In this document: one piece after another, positions 18,886 through 27,632 of the stretch
How the letters are laid out: every line of letters begins with the position of its first letter
Position numbering within the stretch: position 1 is the stretch's first letter
Assembly (NCBI GenBank): GCA_016794465.1
Contig: JAEUKA010000024.1
Span: 71,511 to 135,510 of the forward strand
Source of the DNA: Myxococcales bacterium
GTDB taxonomy: Bacteria > Myxococcota_A > Polyangia > Palsa-1104 > JAEUJZ01
Direction of reading: 5' to 3'
Length of the DNA: 64,000 nucleotides
Notes under the pieces: generated by a model
The model's database searches: none
The model's input: the letters and a program-made list of their open reading frames with translations, nothing else
What the model was told of the DNA's origin: nothing
Position numbers and translations under genes: made by a program

Positions 18886-20253
18886 TTAGTAGGAAATATC
18901 GGCCTTGAACAGCACGACATGCTTCAGGAAGCCAGCATCCATCCGCGTGCCGGCGCCGTCAACGAAACCGAAGTCGGTGATGTCGGCGAGCAGGCTGTAG
19001 CTAATCCCCGCCGAAAGCCAGCTGAGCGGACGATAGCTGGCTTCGGCATTGAGGCTGACCAGGACATCGCTGCGGCTGGTCGCACCATTCTTGTACGCAC
19101 GATAGTAGAGCGTCGCCGGGGTCACGAGCGGTCCGTAGGCTCGCAGGTAGGTTTCAAACCCTGCCGACAGCCACAGCGATCGCCACGGGTTGTGCTCATA
19201 CGAGATGTAGAGCCGGTCATCGCGCAGATACGTCGCGTAGATCGAGTCGAAGAAGTCGCGCGCCCAGCCAAGTCGCAGGCTCATTCGCGGCACGAGCAGC
19301 AGCCGCCCTTCCAGGCCACCGACGAAGTTGTTATAGCGATACGCGGACAGATCCCCGACGAGCTGCGGCGTCTCGGACAGCCCATAGTGCAGGCTGTTGC
19401 CGTAGCCAAGGTAGAGCGACACCCCCAGCCACGGAAAGATCAGGCTCTGGATGCCCGCCGTGATGCGCAGCGGGGCCGAGTTGGGAATGACCGCGCCTTC
19501 GCCATAGTAGTTCGTCCACGAGGACCGAACCTCTAGCTTGATCTGGGTCTGCGGCAGCAGCCGGTAGGCCCCCCACAGCGCCAGGTCGTTCTGGAACGAT
19601 CGGTTGCGCGACAGCTCACTCTGGACGTAGTAGTCAAAGCGCAGCGACTCAGACAGGCCGATCTCCAGCGGCCCGCCATAGGGACGATACGTCCCCAAGA
19701 GACTCAGCCGGTTGAAGATGCGCGGCGCGAAGGTCTGGGTGCTTGCCACCTCTAGGTTGCGCGCGTCGTTGGTCACCAGGAACTGGTTGTAGAGGCGAAA
19801 CGACAGCGGATCGCCTTCTTTGATGCGCAGATCGGCCTCGCTCTGGGCATTGACCTGCTGCGGATAGCCGATGCGGGTATCCCGCGAAAAGAACTGGCGA
19901 TACTCGACGGCGGCCCCAAAGCGAAACTTCAGAAACTGACGCGTGTCCAGGTCGAGCCGCTGCGGGGGTCGCGTCGCCAAGTCGACATGGGCGCGTAGCC
20001 GCAGGACTCCCGCCCCGCCAGGCTGGCTCGACATCAGCATGTTGCTGTCGTAGCCCAGCTCGGTCGCGATCCCGGGATGGATGACCAGCCCATCGCCCAG
20101 GACCTTGAAGCCTGGTCCCTCGCGAAGCTGCGTCCCGGGATAGACCTCGAACGGCCCATATGGCACGTACTGCGCCTTCGCCACGCCGGTGACGGACACG
20201 AGCAGCAAGGCAGAGAGCCCTGCGATCTGCTTAGCGAGCGGGACGGAACGCAC
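18886..20253 (-). CDS. Outer-membrane beta-barrel protein, likely polysaccharide porin partner
   Basis: A 455-aa protein with a signal peptide (cleavage after AKA, residue 27) and a mature chain of alternating polar and aromatic strands, ending in an aromatic FKADISY for barrel insertion. About 16-18 strand-like segments can be counted roughly. No TonB plug. It lies between the small periplasmic gene (overlapping it by 23 bp at the start) and the short OPX gene. In Myxococcus, OPX proteins lacking their own membrane helix are paired with barrel proteins of this size; by analogy this is the outer-membrane exit of an exopolysaccharide. The assignment is by context, not a recognised sequence motif. 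Confidence 0.7.
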   Translation of the reverse strand: MRSVPLAKQIAGLSALLLVSVTGVAKAQYVPYGPFEVYPGTQLREGPGFKVLGDGLVIHPGIATELGYDSNMLMSSQPGGAGVLRLRAHVDLATRPPQRLDLDTRQFLKFRFGAAVEYRQFFSRDTRIGYPQQVNAQSEADLRIKEGDPLSFRLYNQFLVTNDARNLEVASTQTFAPRIFNRLSLLGTYRPYGGPLEIGLSESLRFDYYVQSELSRNRSFQNDLALWGAYRLLPQTQIKLEVRSSWTNYYGEGAVIPNSAPLRITAGIQSLIFPWLGVSLYLGYGNSLHYGLSETPQLVGDLSAYRYNNFVGGLEGRLLLVPRMSLRLGWARDFFDSIYATYLRDDRLYISYEHNPWRSLWLSAGFETYLRAYGPLVTPATLYYRAYKNGATSRSDVLVSLNAEASYRPLSWLSAGISYSLLADITDFGFVDGAGTRMDAGFLKHVVLFKADISY

Positions 20254-20800
20254 TGGCTGGGTTCGGGCGGCTGGGAAGCTCTAGCCGCACTGGCCGGATG
20301 GTTTGCAGCTCGGCAGGGCCGGCCTTGGCATCATCGCCCTGCCCTCCTCCCGAGACGGAAATAGAGGTCGCACGTGATCCGGTCACCAGCTCGCCGCCGA
20401 CGCAGCCCTCGGCATCGGTTCGCAGCTGACGGGACAGATCGAGTGCTCGCGAGACACGCTCACGCTCGGCTCGCTCGCTCTTCTGATCGCCCCGGGCCCC
20501 GGCCGCTTCCAGTGCAGCGACAGCCACAAGGGTGCTGTCCAGCGTCTGTTGCAGACCGCGCAAGCGCTCGTACAGGCACGACTCCTTGACCTTGTCGCCC
20601 TTATCAGCGGCGGACTTGCGGAGCTGCATCACCTGACTTACGGACGAGCGCTGCTCGGTGATCGCCAGCTTGGCATCGACCGCTGGTGGTGTCGGTTTGC
20701 CAGCATCGGTGTCCGCTGCCCACAAGCTGGCCGGCGCCGCGACGGAAAGTCCGAGCACGGCGGCCAAAATGAAGGAATGTGACAAGCGGCGGGCACGCAT
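20231..20800 (-). CDS. Periplasmic helical protein
   Basis: A 189-aa protein with a signal peptide (cleavage near SLWA-AD, residue 29). Residues about 45-135 are strongly helical with heptad-like Leu/Ala/Glu/Lys patterns and a Cys pair (CLYERL, GCVGG). The C-terminal 50 residues are Gly/Pro-rich and unstructured. It starts a three-gene unit with the barrel and OPX genes, its end overlapping the barrel start by 23 bp, so it probably serves the same export system. I do not recognise a family. Confidence 0.65.
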   Translation of the reverse strand: MRARRLSHSFILAAVLGLSVAAPASLWAADTDAGKPTPPAVDAKLAITEQRSSVSQVMQLRKSAADKGDKVKESCLYERLRGLQQTLDSTLVAVAALEAAGARGDQKSERAERERVSRALDLSRQLRTDAEGCVGGELVTGSRATSISVSGGGQGDDAKAGPAELQTIRPVRLELPSRPNPASAFRPAR

Positions 20801-20924
20801 CAGTGAAACCGATAGAGCCAGCTTAGGTCAGCCGAGTGGAGCTCGTCAATGCGCGTGACCACAGTCAGGGCACGCGCTCCGGCGGAGATGCCGGGATTTC
20901 GGTGGGAACATCGACGCGGGGAAG

Positions 20925-21419
20925 CTACGGCGCAGCGGGGGTCACAGGCTCTGCCGGCTTGGCTTTCTGCCGGGTGCGCGCCGCTTTCTTGCCGGTGGCC
21001 GAGCGATACGCACGGGTGGCGCGATACAGGCTGCTCAGATCCGCGTTGCCGACCATCTTGGAGCGCTGATCGACGCTGGTCGCGATGTTGCTGATCTGCT
21101 GGTGGCGCTGGTGGTCCAGTGCTGCCTCGGACTCGACGATCAGCTCAAGCAGCTTGCGCGCCGGCTCCTTGTACTTGCGAATCTGCGCGATCTGGTCGGT
21201 CAGACTCTTGAGCGACTGCACATCGCTGTCGAGGATACCGGCCCGCGCCCCGTGCGCCTTCTGCTGGCTTGCTACCTCGGTCAGCACGGCGTCGAGCCCC
21301 TCACGCTCTCGACGCATTCCGGTCATCGCCCCCGGTGGCAGGTCAACCAGCAGGCTCGCAATCGAGGTGCAGTCAATCTGAAGGTCGCCGGGAACAGGGT
21401 TCTTGGGATCTTTGGCCAT
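20925..21419 (-). CDS. Small helical coiled-coil protein downstream of a repeat array
   Basis: A 164-aa soluble protein beginning MAKDPKN, without signal or membrane segment. About 45-135 are long helices rich in Glu/Lys/Gln/Leu (REREGLDAVLTEVASQQKA, ALDHQRHQQISNIATSVDQR) and the C-terminus is basic and Ala/Pro-rich (GKKAARTRQKAKPAEP), possibly nucleic-acid binding. GTAGGAGAGA precedes the ATG as ribosome site. Its upstream region contains the dyad repeat array 21541-21846, an arrangement shared with the gene at 37609. No family recognised. Confidence 0.6.
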   Translation of the reverse strand: MAKDPKNPVPGDLQIDCTSIASLLVDLPPGAMTGMRREREGLDAVLTEVASQQKAHGARAGILDSDVQSLKSLTDQIAQIRKYKEPARKLLELIVESEAALDHQRHQQISNIATSVDQRSKMVGNADLSSLYRATRAYRSATGKKAARTRQKAKPAEPVTPAAP

Positions 21420-21540
21420 GGTCCTATCTCTCCTACATCTCGCGAAATGCGAGTCCTACTGGTCTAGCCATCAACCGCGCATCGGCAAGGCCAAATTTCA
21501 CAAAAACCGACATCCCACCACCTCCAGCCAAGCCGGGCAT

Positions 21541-21846
21541 CACTTGGAGGTGAACCAGGCACCACTTGGAGGTGGTCCGGCTTCACTTGGAGGTGAACCA
21601 GGCTTCATTTGGAGGTGGTCCGGCTTCACTTGGAGGTGAACCAGGCTTCACTTGGAGGTGAACTGGCCTTCACCTGGAGGTGAAGCAGGCATCACCTGGA
21701 GGTGGTCCGGCTTCACTTGGAGGTGAACTGGCCTTCACTAGGAGGTGAAGCAGGCATCACGTGGAGGTGAACCGACCTTCACGTGGAGGTGAACCAGGCA
21801 TCACCTGGAGGTGAACCAGGCATCACTTAGAGGTGGTATGGCGTGA
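21541..21846. repeat. Tandem 21-22 bp repeat array 2 (dyad units)
   Basis: Fourteen units start at 21541, 21563, 21584, 21606, 21627, 21649, 21671, 21693, 21714, 21736, 21758, 21780, 21802 and 21824. The core is CACYTGGAGGTG, an inverted repeat CACCT-GG-AGGTG, followed by AACCAGGC (22-bp units) or GTCCGGC (21-bp units). The 21/22 mixture destroys any reading frame, so the array is not coding. It fills the 526-bp gap before the helical protein gene at 21419; the rest of the gap shows nothing else. Confidence 0.92.
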
Positions 21847-21945
21847 CAAGGCTGGGGGGATAGGGATTTGGAGAGGGTGCGCGCCAGAGCAGGTAGAGGC
21901 TGAACGGGGTCTGGCGGCTGGTGCCTGCGGGGGCACCTTGGGGGG

Positions 21946-23676
21946 CTAGTTGGCGCCGAGGGCGGCGGGGGCGGGGTGTGAGGCGTGGGCGTCGTGGCTT
22001 CGGAAGCGGTTCACGAGCGAGCGGAGGGTGCCCTTGACCATGCCTTCCTTCATCAGCGGCGCCACATGGTGAACCACGTCCGCAGCGGTGTGGGTCACGT
22101 AGTGCGCCGGCTGGAAGAACGGGCTCGCCAGAAGCGGGTGCTTGGCGATGAAGGCGCGGACCTCTTCTGCGGTGACGCCGTTCTTTTGGCAGGCCTGGTC
22201 GAACTCGGTGCGGGCGAAGGTCCGAGCCTTGAACAGCATCATCTGCACGCGGCTGTAGACGTTGACCTTGCCGTCGCCCGAAGTCTCGATCGGCAGGAAG
22301 ATCGCGCCGGGGTGCTTCTCGGTCACGAACGACTGAACACCATCCGAGACGCCTGAGCTGGGCATGCAGCCGAACGGCTTGACCGACAGCGTCATGGTCG
22401 ACTTCTTGTGCGAGACGTTGAGCACCAGCTTGCCGACTTCCATGTGGCCTTCGCCGCCGCGCAGGTGGTTGTTGTAGAGATCCTTGGCCGCGTCCGCCAC
22501 CTCGTCCATGTTGGGCAGCACGTAGCCGTGGAGCCCGATGGTGTTGGCGATGACCTGGAAGATCACGCGCACCGCTCGGTCAGCCACCCACAGGATCGCC
22601 AGCTTCTTGATCGGATCGACGCCGGCCAGACCGCGACGACCGTGATCCTCGCTGCGCAGGTTCATGCGCTGCTTGGTGTCGTAGACGTGCTCCCACACGT
22701 TGTAGAGCAGCCAGTTGGTGACGATCTGGATGTCGACCTCGGCGCCTTCCTGCTCGAGGAAGCGCTGCAAGCCGTAGTTGCCGTCACCCTCGGTGGTCAT
22801 CGCCCAGAACTCGCCAATCACCGAGACTTTGGGCTTGACGATGGTGCGATCGACCGCGATCTGCCGCAGCATGGTGCGCGTCTTGATCAGCGCCGCGACG
22901 ATGCTGCCATTGGTGCGCAGCGTCTCGAAGATCATCTGCTTGACCGCCTCGAGCGTCTTGTCCGTCTCGCCCGCGACCTTCTCGTAGGGGCGAATGCGGT
23001 AGCCGATGGCGTTGATGGCGTCGCCAATCATGATGCCAAGCACCAGGCGGACGAAGAACTTCGGGTTGAGGTCGAGTCCCGCGTCTTCCCCGGTCGCCTG
23101 CTTCAGGCCGCCCTGCTGCTGGAACAGGAGGACGCGGAAGCCATCGAAGCCGGCATCACGCAGCGCCTTGCGGTACTCCGTGACATAGGTTCCGAAGCGA
23201 CACGGGCCACAGGCGCCGGCGGTGACAAACAGGTAGCGCTCGACGATCTCCTGGGTCGGAATCTTCTTCACGTCGCGCAGGAAGAGCAGGTGCTTGATCA
23301 GGTTGCCGACGGTGAAATAGGTCGGGTTGCACTGACCTCGGTTGCCGAACTCCTTGCCGTACTGCAGCGCATCTTGATCGGGCACATCGAGCGGCACCAC
23401 GCGGTAGCCGATTCCCTCCAGCGCTCCCGAGATCAGGAAGTCCTGCGCCATCGTCAGGCCACCACAGAGCATGGTGGTGTGCGGGCGCTGCGACGCGGTC
23501 CAGCGCTGATGCACCTCGTCCCGCCACTGCACGTGCTGCTTGTCGAGTCCCAGCTTGGCCCGCTGCTCCGCCTCAAACTCGCGAAGGATGGCATCGACAT
23601 CCACCCCCGACTGTTCCGGCTTCCCAATGACAGGCAACCGAACGCGACGCTTCTCTTCGACCTGGATGGTTTCCAT
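21946..23676 (-). CDS. 2-hydroxyacyl-CoA dehydratase-like Fe-S protein
   Basis: A 576-aa protein of the HgdB-like/double-cubane superfamily that works with BadF-type ATP-driven electron activases. Cysteine motifs fit cluster ligands: MLCGGLT (about 70), GNRGQCNPTYF (about 112), GACGPCRFGTY (about 152-162) and FGCMPSSGVSDG (about 432). It lies 40 bp downstream of the two-ATPase activase gene and shares its operon. Family members reduce difficult substrates such as 2-hydroxyacyl-CoA or small molecules by low-potential electron transfer; the substrate here is unknown. The last 30 residues are Ala/His-rich and low-complexity. Strict anaerobes usually carry these genes, so its presence deserves note. 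Confidence 0.8.
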   Translation of the reverse strand: METIQVEEKRRVRLPVIGKPEQSGVDVDAILREFEAEQRAKLGLDKQHVQWRDEVHQRWTASQRPHTTMLCGGLTMAQDFLISGALEGIGYRVVPLDVPDQDALQYGKEFGNRGQCNPTYFTVGNLIKHLLFLRDVKKIPTQEIVERYLFVTAGACGPCRFGTYVTEYRKALRDAGFDGFRVLLFQQQGGLKQATGEDAGLDLNPKFFVRLVLGIMIGDAINAIGYRIRPYEKVAGETDKTLEAVKQMIFETLRTNGSIVAALIKTRTMLRQIAVDRTIVKPKVSVIGEFWAMTTEGDGNYGLQRFLEQEGAEVDIQIVTNWLLYNVWEHVYDTKQRMNLRSEDHGRRGLAGVDPIKKLAILWVADRAVRVIFQVIANTIGLHGYVLPNMDEVADAAKDLYNNHLRGGEGHMEVGKLVLNVSHKKSTMTLSVKPFGCMPSSGVSDGVQSFVTEKHPGAIFLPIETSGDGKVNVYSRVQMMLFKARTFARTEFDQACQKNGVTAEEVRAFIAKHPLLASPFFQPAHYVTHTAADVVHHVAPLMKEGMVKGTLRSLVNRFRSHDAHASHPAPAALGAN

Positions 23677-23716
23677 GCTCTCTACTTCTCCCTTACTTGG
23701 TGAACCGGGAATGCGC

Positions 23717-26700
23717 TTACAGGCGGACGACCTGCTCTTCGCCTTTTTTCTTTACACCGATGCGAACCAGGCTCTTGTCACGCTCCGCAGTGCTCTGCGG
23801 GGTGAAGCGAGCCGCGTACTCTGCGACCTTGCCCCGAAGCTTCTCGATCTCGGCCTGCAGGCTGGGATCTTGTTGCTTCCGGTCGGCCAGCTGCTGCTGT
23901 TTCATCTCGAGCAGTGCGAGTCGTTTCTCTTCAATCTTGAGGTGCAGCTCGGCGCTCCGCTTGGCGACATCTTCGAGCCGCTCTTCGTGCAGCTTGAGGC
24001 TGTGGGCATAGGTCCGAACGCGAATCTTGATCGATCCGCCGGGCTTGTTGGCATCGATGTCGTGCAGCGCGGAATACGGGGTCGCGCTGGCTCCGATGAT
24101 CGAGTCCACCAGTCCGTACGTCGGCGCATCGTGTCCACACTTGAACGATGACAGATCGAGCACCACCACGTTGGGATGACGCGCCGCAAACTTGGCCGCC
24201 CATACCTTCTGCACCGAGTTGGCCGAGTAGTTTTCCGGCCAGACATCGCTCACTTCGAGCGGACTGTCGACCCGCCCCGCGTCCATGTCTTCCTTGAAGT
24301 ACTTCTGTAGCCAGCGTGGATCACGCGGAATCGAGCGCACCGACAGGATCGGATAGCCGAGGACCTGGAACTCCTCCAGCACGCTGTGATTGAGTCCGGG
24401 GTCGCTGTGATAGGGCCGACCGATCATCAGCACCGCGACGCGATTGTCTTCTTCGACCTGCTCCAGAATCGCCTTGCCGCGCTTCTGGATCTCTTCGTCG
24501 AACTTGTCCATCGCCTTGTGCGCTTGCTCGACCGCGTAGTCACTCTCGTCTTCCGTCAGATCGAGCAGCGGACCAAAGCAGTCGAACATCTGCTTGCGCA
24601 GGAACGCGTGCTCCGTGAACGTGAGCGCCGGATCGACGTACTTGATGCCGCGCGTCGCAAAGAAGTCGACTTCCTTGGTAAACGCGGCCTTCAGCACCTC
24701 GGGCGCACCGGCCACAATCGGACACGAGGCCGAGTCCATCACCTTGTGCAGTCCCGGCGGCACGTGGGTGATGCAAGGGAAAAAGATGTAGTGCAGAGGC
24801 TTCTTTTCACTGTGCTGATGGAACAGCAGGTTGTGAATGTGCGCCTGCGCCACCTTCGACGGATAGCAAGGATCAATCGAGCCGTACTTGCCACCCTCCT
24901 GCCAGATCTCTTCGGTCGTCTCATCGGAAAACACCACGTGGTGCTTCTGAATTCCGATCGACTCCAGATAGGTGCGGATAAACGGACCAATCGTCCAGAT
25001 GTTGAGCACGCGCGGAATGCCAATCCGGACCGCAGCCCGTCGCTTCCACGCCTCGGCAGAGGAGCGCTGGAACGGACGACGAATCGGCACGCGCTTGATG
25101 CTAAACAGGCCCTTCTTCACTTCCACGTCGTCGATGATCGTGTCGGCGCTCGGCATCGGCGCCGCGTCATAGAAGTGCGAAAAGAGCTTCTTGGCCTCGA
25201 AGTCCACCAGGTTTGGGAACTCCTTCATCAGCCGCTTGCGCTCTTTGGTAATCGCGAGCATCGCCTCTTCTGACTCGACGGTTCCCTTCTCGCACGAGAA
25301 TCCGGCGATGTAGCGGCTGGTGTCGCCATCAGGAGTCTTGGTATCGATAAACGTCCGCTGACACAGGTTCGGACAGAAGTGGCAGCGCGTCGACTCGTCG
25401 GTGGTCGAGGTATACGTCAGCTCAATCGCGGCATCGAGTCCGATGAAGGTGCTCTTGCCCCGCCGCTTGACGACCCGCAGAGTCTCCATCGCTGCGCCGA
25501 TTGCGCCGGCTTCTCCGGTGTGCGGGTGAACGTAGACCTCGGCGCCGGGAACGCGATCCTTGATGTAGTCGACCTGCGCTTTGACGGCGGCCAGGTTGTG
25601 CTGCGTTCCACCTTGGAGCACGAAGCGCTTGCCCAGGCTCGCCATGCGCGGAATCTGCACGACGTACTGCCACACATTCTTCGGCAGCACCTGCGCCAGT
25701 CCAGCGAGCAGCTCTTCCTTCGCATAGCCTTCCTTTTGGAAGTTGACGCGATCGGAATCGAGGAATACCGCGCAGCCGTAGCTAAACTTCGGCGCTAGCT
25801 CGGCCTGGAACGCGACCTCTGCGTACTGCGTAATCGGCACTCCGAACTGATCGGCCATCGCCTGCAGCAGCATTCCGTTGCCTGCCGAGCACTGGTTGGA
25901 CAGACGGAAGTTCTTGATGTCGCCGTTTTCCATGAACAGGACCTTGATGTCCTGTCCACCGATGTCGCAGATGACATCGACATCGCCGAAGAAGTGCACC
26001 GCCGACATCATGTGGGCCACTGTCTCGACGATGTTGCAGTCGCTCTTGACCGCTTCCTGGAGCACGTCGGCAGCGTAGCCGGTCGCTCCAAAGCCCTTCA
26101 CTTCCAGCGTCGCGCCCTGGTCCTTCACATACTGGCGGATGCGCGCAAGGATCTCTTTGGTGTCCTGGATCGGATTGCCCTTCGAGAGCTGGTATTCCTT
26201 GGTCAGGATCTCGGCGGTGTCGTAGTCGATCAGCACGGCTTTGGACGACGTAGAGCCACCATCCATCCCGATGACGCCGCGCACGACCTGGCCGGCTTCC
26301 AGCGTCTTCTTGGTGAACTTGGGAATCCGATACTGCTCGCGGAAGGCGTCTAGCTCTTGGTGCTTCTCATCGAGCGACGGTGCACGCAGAAGCGGTGCGC
26401 CCGCCGTATCCCCGAGTCGCGACTTGCGGCCAGTGGCAATCCACTCGGTCAGTCGCTCGGCGCCAATGAAGCGACCCACGTCGGGAGCTTCGTGAAGCCC
26501 ATACATCACCGCGCCAAACGCCGCGTAGTACTGCGCATTCTGAGGAACCATGATCAGCTCCTCGAGCGGCACGTCCTTCGGATACGGGAAGCCGCGATCG
26601 TTCCACGTCTCGGGAATGCGCTTGCGCCAGCAGTCGCGCAAAAACGGCAGATAGGTGTTCGGCCCACCGAGCAGAAGGACCTTTGGGCGCAGCGTGTTGC

Positions 26701-27376
26701 CACGGGTCAGCACCGACAGGTTCTGCATCACGATCGCATCGGCCAGCGAGTTCATGATCTCGACGGCGGGAATGCCACTCTTGACCAAGTTGACGATGTC
26801 CGTCTCGGCGAACACGCCACACTTGGCAGCGACGTGGTGAAGACGGGTGTCGTCAAACTGGATCTTGACGACTTCCTCATTCGGCAGCGCCACCTTGAGG
26901 ATGCACTTGTCGATGGTCGCGCCGGTACCACTGGCGCACTTGTCATTCATCGAAGTCGAGGCCTGCTTGTCGCCGGTCTTCTCGTTCTTCTTGATGATGA
27001 TGATCTTGGCGTCCTGACCGCCTAGCTCGACCACCGAGCCCACGTCAGGATGCAGCGTCTCGACAGCGAGCGTCACTGCGTTTACTTCCTGCACGAACTT
27101 GGCGTTGATCACCGGAGCGATCGGCGACGCACCCGAGCCCGTGATGAAGATCCGCATCGCCTCGGGGGCGATCTTGGGGAACGCCTCACGAATTCGCTGC
27201 AGGAAGTCGAGTACGAACTCGGCTTGCTTGGTCTGGTGTCGCTGGTAGTCGCTCCACAGAAATTCTTTGGTTTGCGGGTCAACCACGACTGCCTTGACAG
27301 TGGTGGAACCGACATCGATGCCGACCATCACCGGCTCGGTGCGCTGCGTGCTCTGCGGCGAGACAAATACGGACAT
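23717..27376 (-). CDS. Double BadF/BcrA-type ATPase activase with DUF2229 domain
   Basis: A 1219-aa protein with two tandem activase domains of the ASKHA ATPase fold. Domain 1 (about 15-320) starts MVGIDVGSTTVKAVVVD and has KCASGTGA (cluster Cys near 150) and KCGVFAETD. Domain 2 (about 365-640) has GMDGGSTSSKAVLID, NQCSAGNGM and GCAVFLDSDRVN. Cys in these positions bridges a 4Fe-4S cluster between activase subunits. The rest (about 660-1150) is DUF2229/HgdB-like (CHFCPNLCQ, DPCYPSKVAQAH, KCGHDAPTYG); a charged coiled coil ends the chain. AAGGAG precedes the start. It would hydrolyse ATP to push electrons into the partner dehydratase-like protein. Confidence 0.88.
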   Translation of the reverse strand: MSVFVSPQSTQRTEPVMVGIDVGSTTVKAVVVDPQTKEFLWSDYQRHQTKQAEFVLDFLQRIREAFPKIAPEAMRIFITGSGASPIAPVINAKFVQEVNAVTLAVETLHPDVGSVVELGGQDAKIIIIKKNEKTGDKQASTSMNDKCASGTGATIDKCILKVALPNEEVVKIQFDDTRLHHVAAKCGVFAETDIVNLVKSGIPAVEIMNSLADAIVMQNLSVLTRGNTLRPKVLLLGGPNTYLPFLRDCWRKRIPETWNDRGFPYPKDVPLEELIMVPQNAQYYAAFGAVMYGLHEAPDVGRFIGAERLTEWIATGRKSRLGDTAGAPLLRAPSLDEKHQELDAFREQYRIPKFTKKTLEAGQVVRGVIGMDGGSTSSKAVLIDYDTAEILTKEYQLSKGNPIQDTKEILARIRQYVKDQGATLEVKGFGATGYAADVLQEAVKSDCNIVETVAHMMSAVHFFGDVDVICDIGGQDIKVLFMENGDIKNFRLSNQCSAGNGMLLQAMADQFGVPITQYAEVAFQAELAPKFSYGCAVFLDSDRVNFQKEGYAKEELLAGLAQVLPKNVWQYVVQIPRMASLGKRFVLQGGTQHNLAAVKAQVDYIKDRVPGAEVYVHPHTGEAGAIGAAMETLRVVKRRGKSTFIGLDAAIELTYTSTTDESTRCHFCPNLCQRTFIDTKTPDGDTSRYIAGFSCEKGTVESEEAMLAITKERKRLMKEFPNLVDFEAKKLFSHFYDAAPMPSADTIIDDVEVKKGLFSIKRVPIRRPFQRSSAEAWKRRAAVRIGIPRVLNIWTIGPFIRTYLESIGIQKHHVVFSDETTEEIWQEGGKYGSIDPCYPSKVAQAHIHNLLFHQHSEKKPLHYIFFPCITHVPPGLHKVMDSASCPIVAGAPEVLKAAFTKEVDFFATRGIKYVDPALTFTEHAFLRKQMFDCFGPLLDLTEDESDYAVEQAHKAMDKFDEEIQKRGKAILEQVEEDNRVAVLMIGRPYHSDPGLNHSVLEEFQVLGYPILSVRSIPRDPRWLQKYFKEDMDAGRVDSPLEVSDVWPENYSANSVQKVWAAKFAARHPNVVVLDLSSFKCGHDAPTYGLVDSIIGASATPYSALHDIDANKPGGSIKIRVRTYAHSLKLHEERLEDVAKRSAELHLKIEEKRLALLEMKQQQLADRKQQDPSLQAEIEKLRGKVAEYAARFTPQSTAERDKSLVRIGVKKKGEEQVVRL

Positions 27377-27435
27377 GCGGCCCTGCTCCTTCGTCGAGAT
27401 GCTCCCAGCGCTTCAGCGTGTTGGGGCGTCAACCG

Positions 27436-27463
27436 ATTAGACTACCAGTACAGTCTATGTCCA
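27436..27463 (-). promoter_or_regulatory. Promoter with operator-like dyad for the activase operon
   Basis: On the minus strand a -35 TGGACA (27458-27463) and a -10 TCTAAT (27436-27441) are 16 bp apart. The spacer and part of the -10 form a dyad TAGACT-N8-AGTCTA (27438-27457). A repressor dimer bound here would block RNA polymerase. The distance to the start at 27376 leaves about 50 bases of leader including the ribosome site. Confidence 0.55.
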
Positions 27464-27632
27464 AAACGTTACGCGGCGACTCCTACCCGGTCAACAAAAA
27501 AACCGGCGACAAAACGAGCATCTTTTAGGTGCCTTTTCCGCCGAGTCAGGCGCGCCAGCGGGCCGCTCTCTGGCGAGTCTCTGCGACGAACTAATCGTTA
27601 TTTTTTCGTAACGTTCCTTGTATATTGAACCT

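Noticed and set aside
22408..23703. A 431-codon plus-strand frame opposite the dehydratase-like gene
   Set aside because: Shadow of the 576-aa coding region, no ribosome site or family motif.
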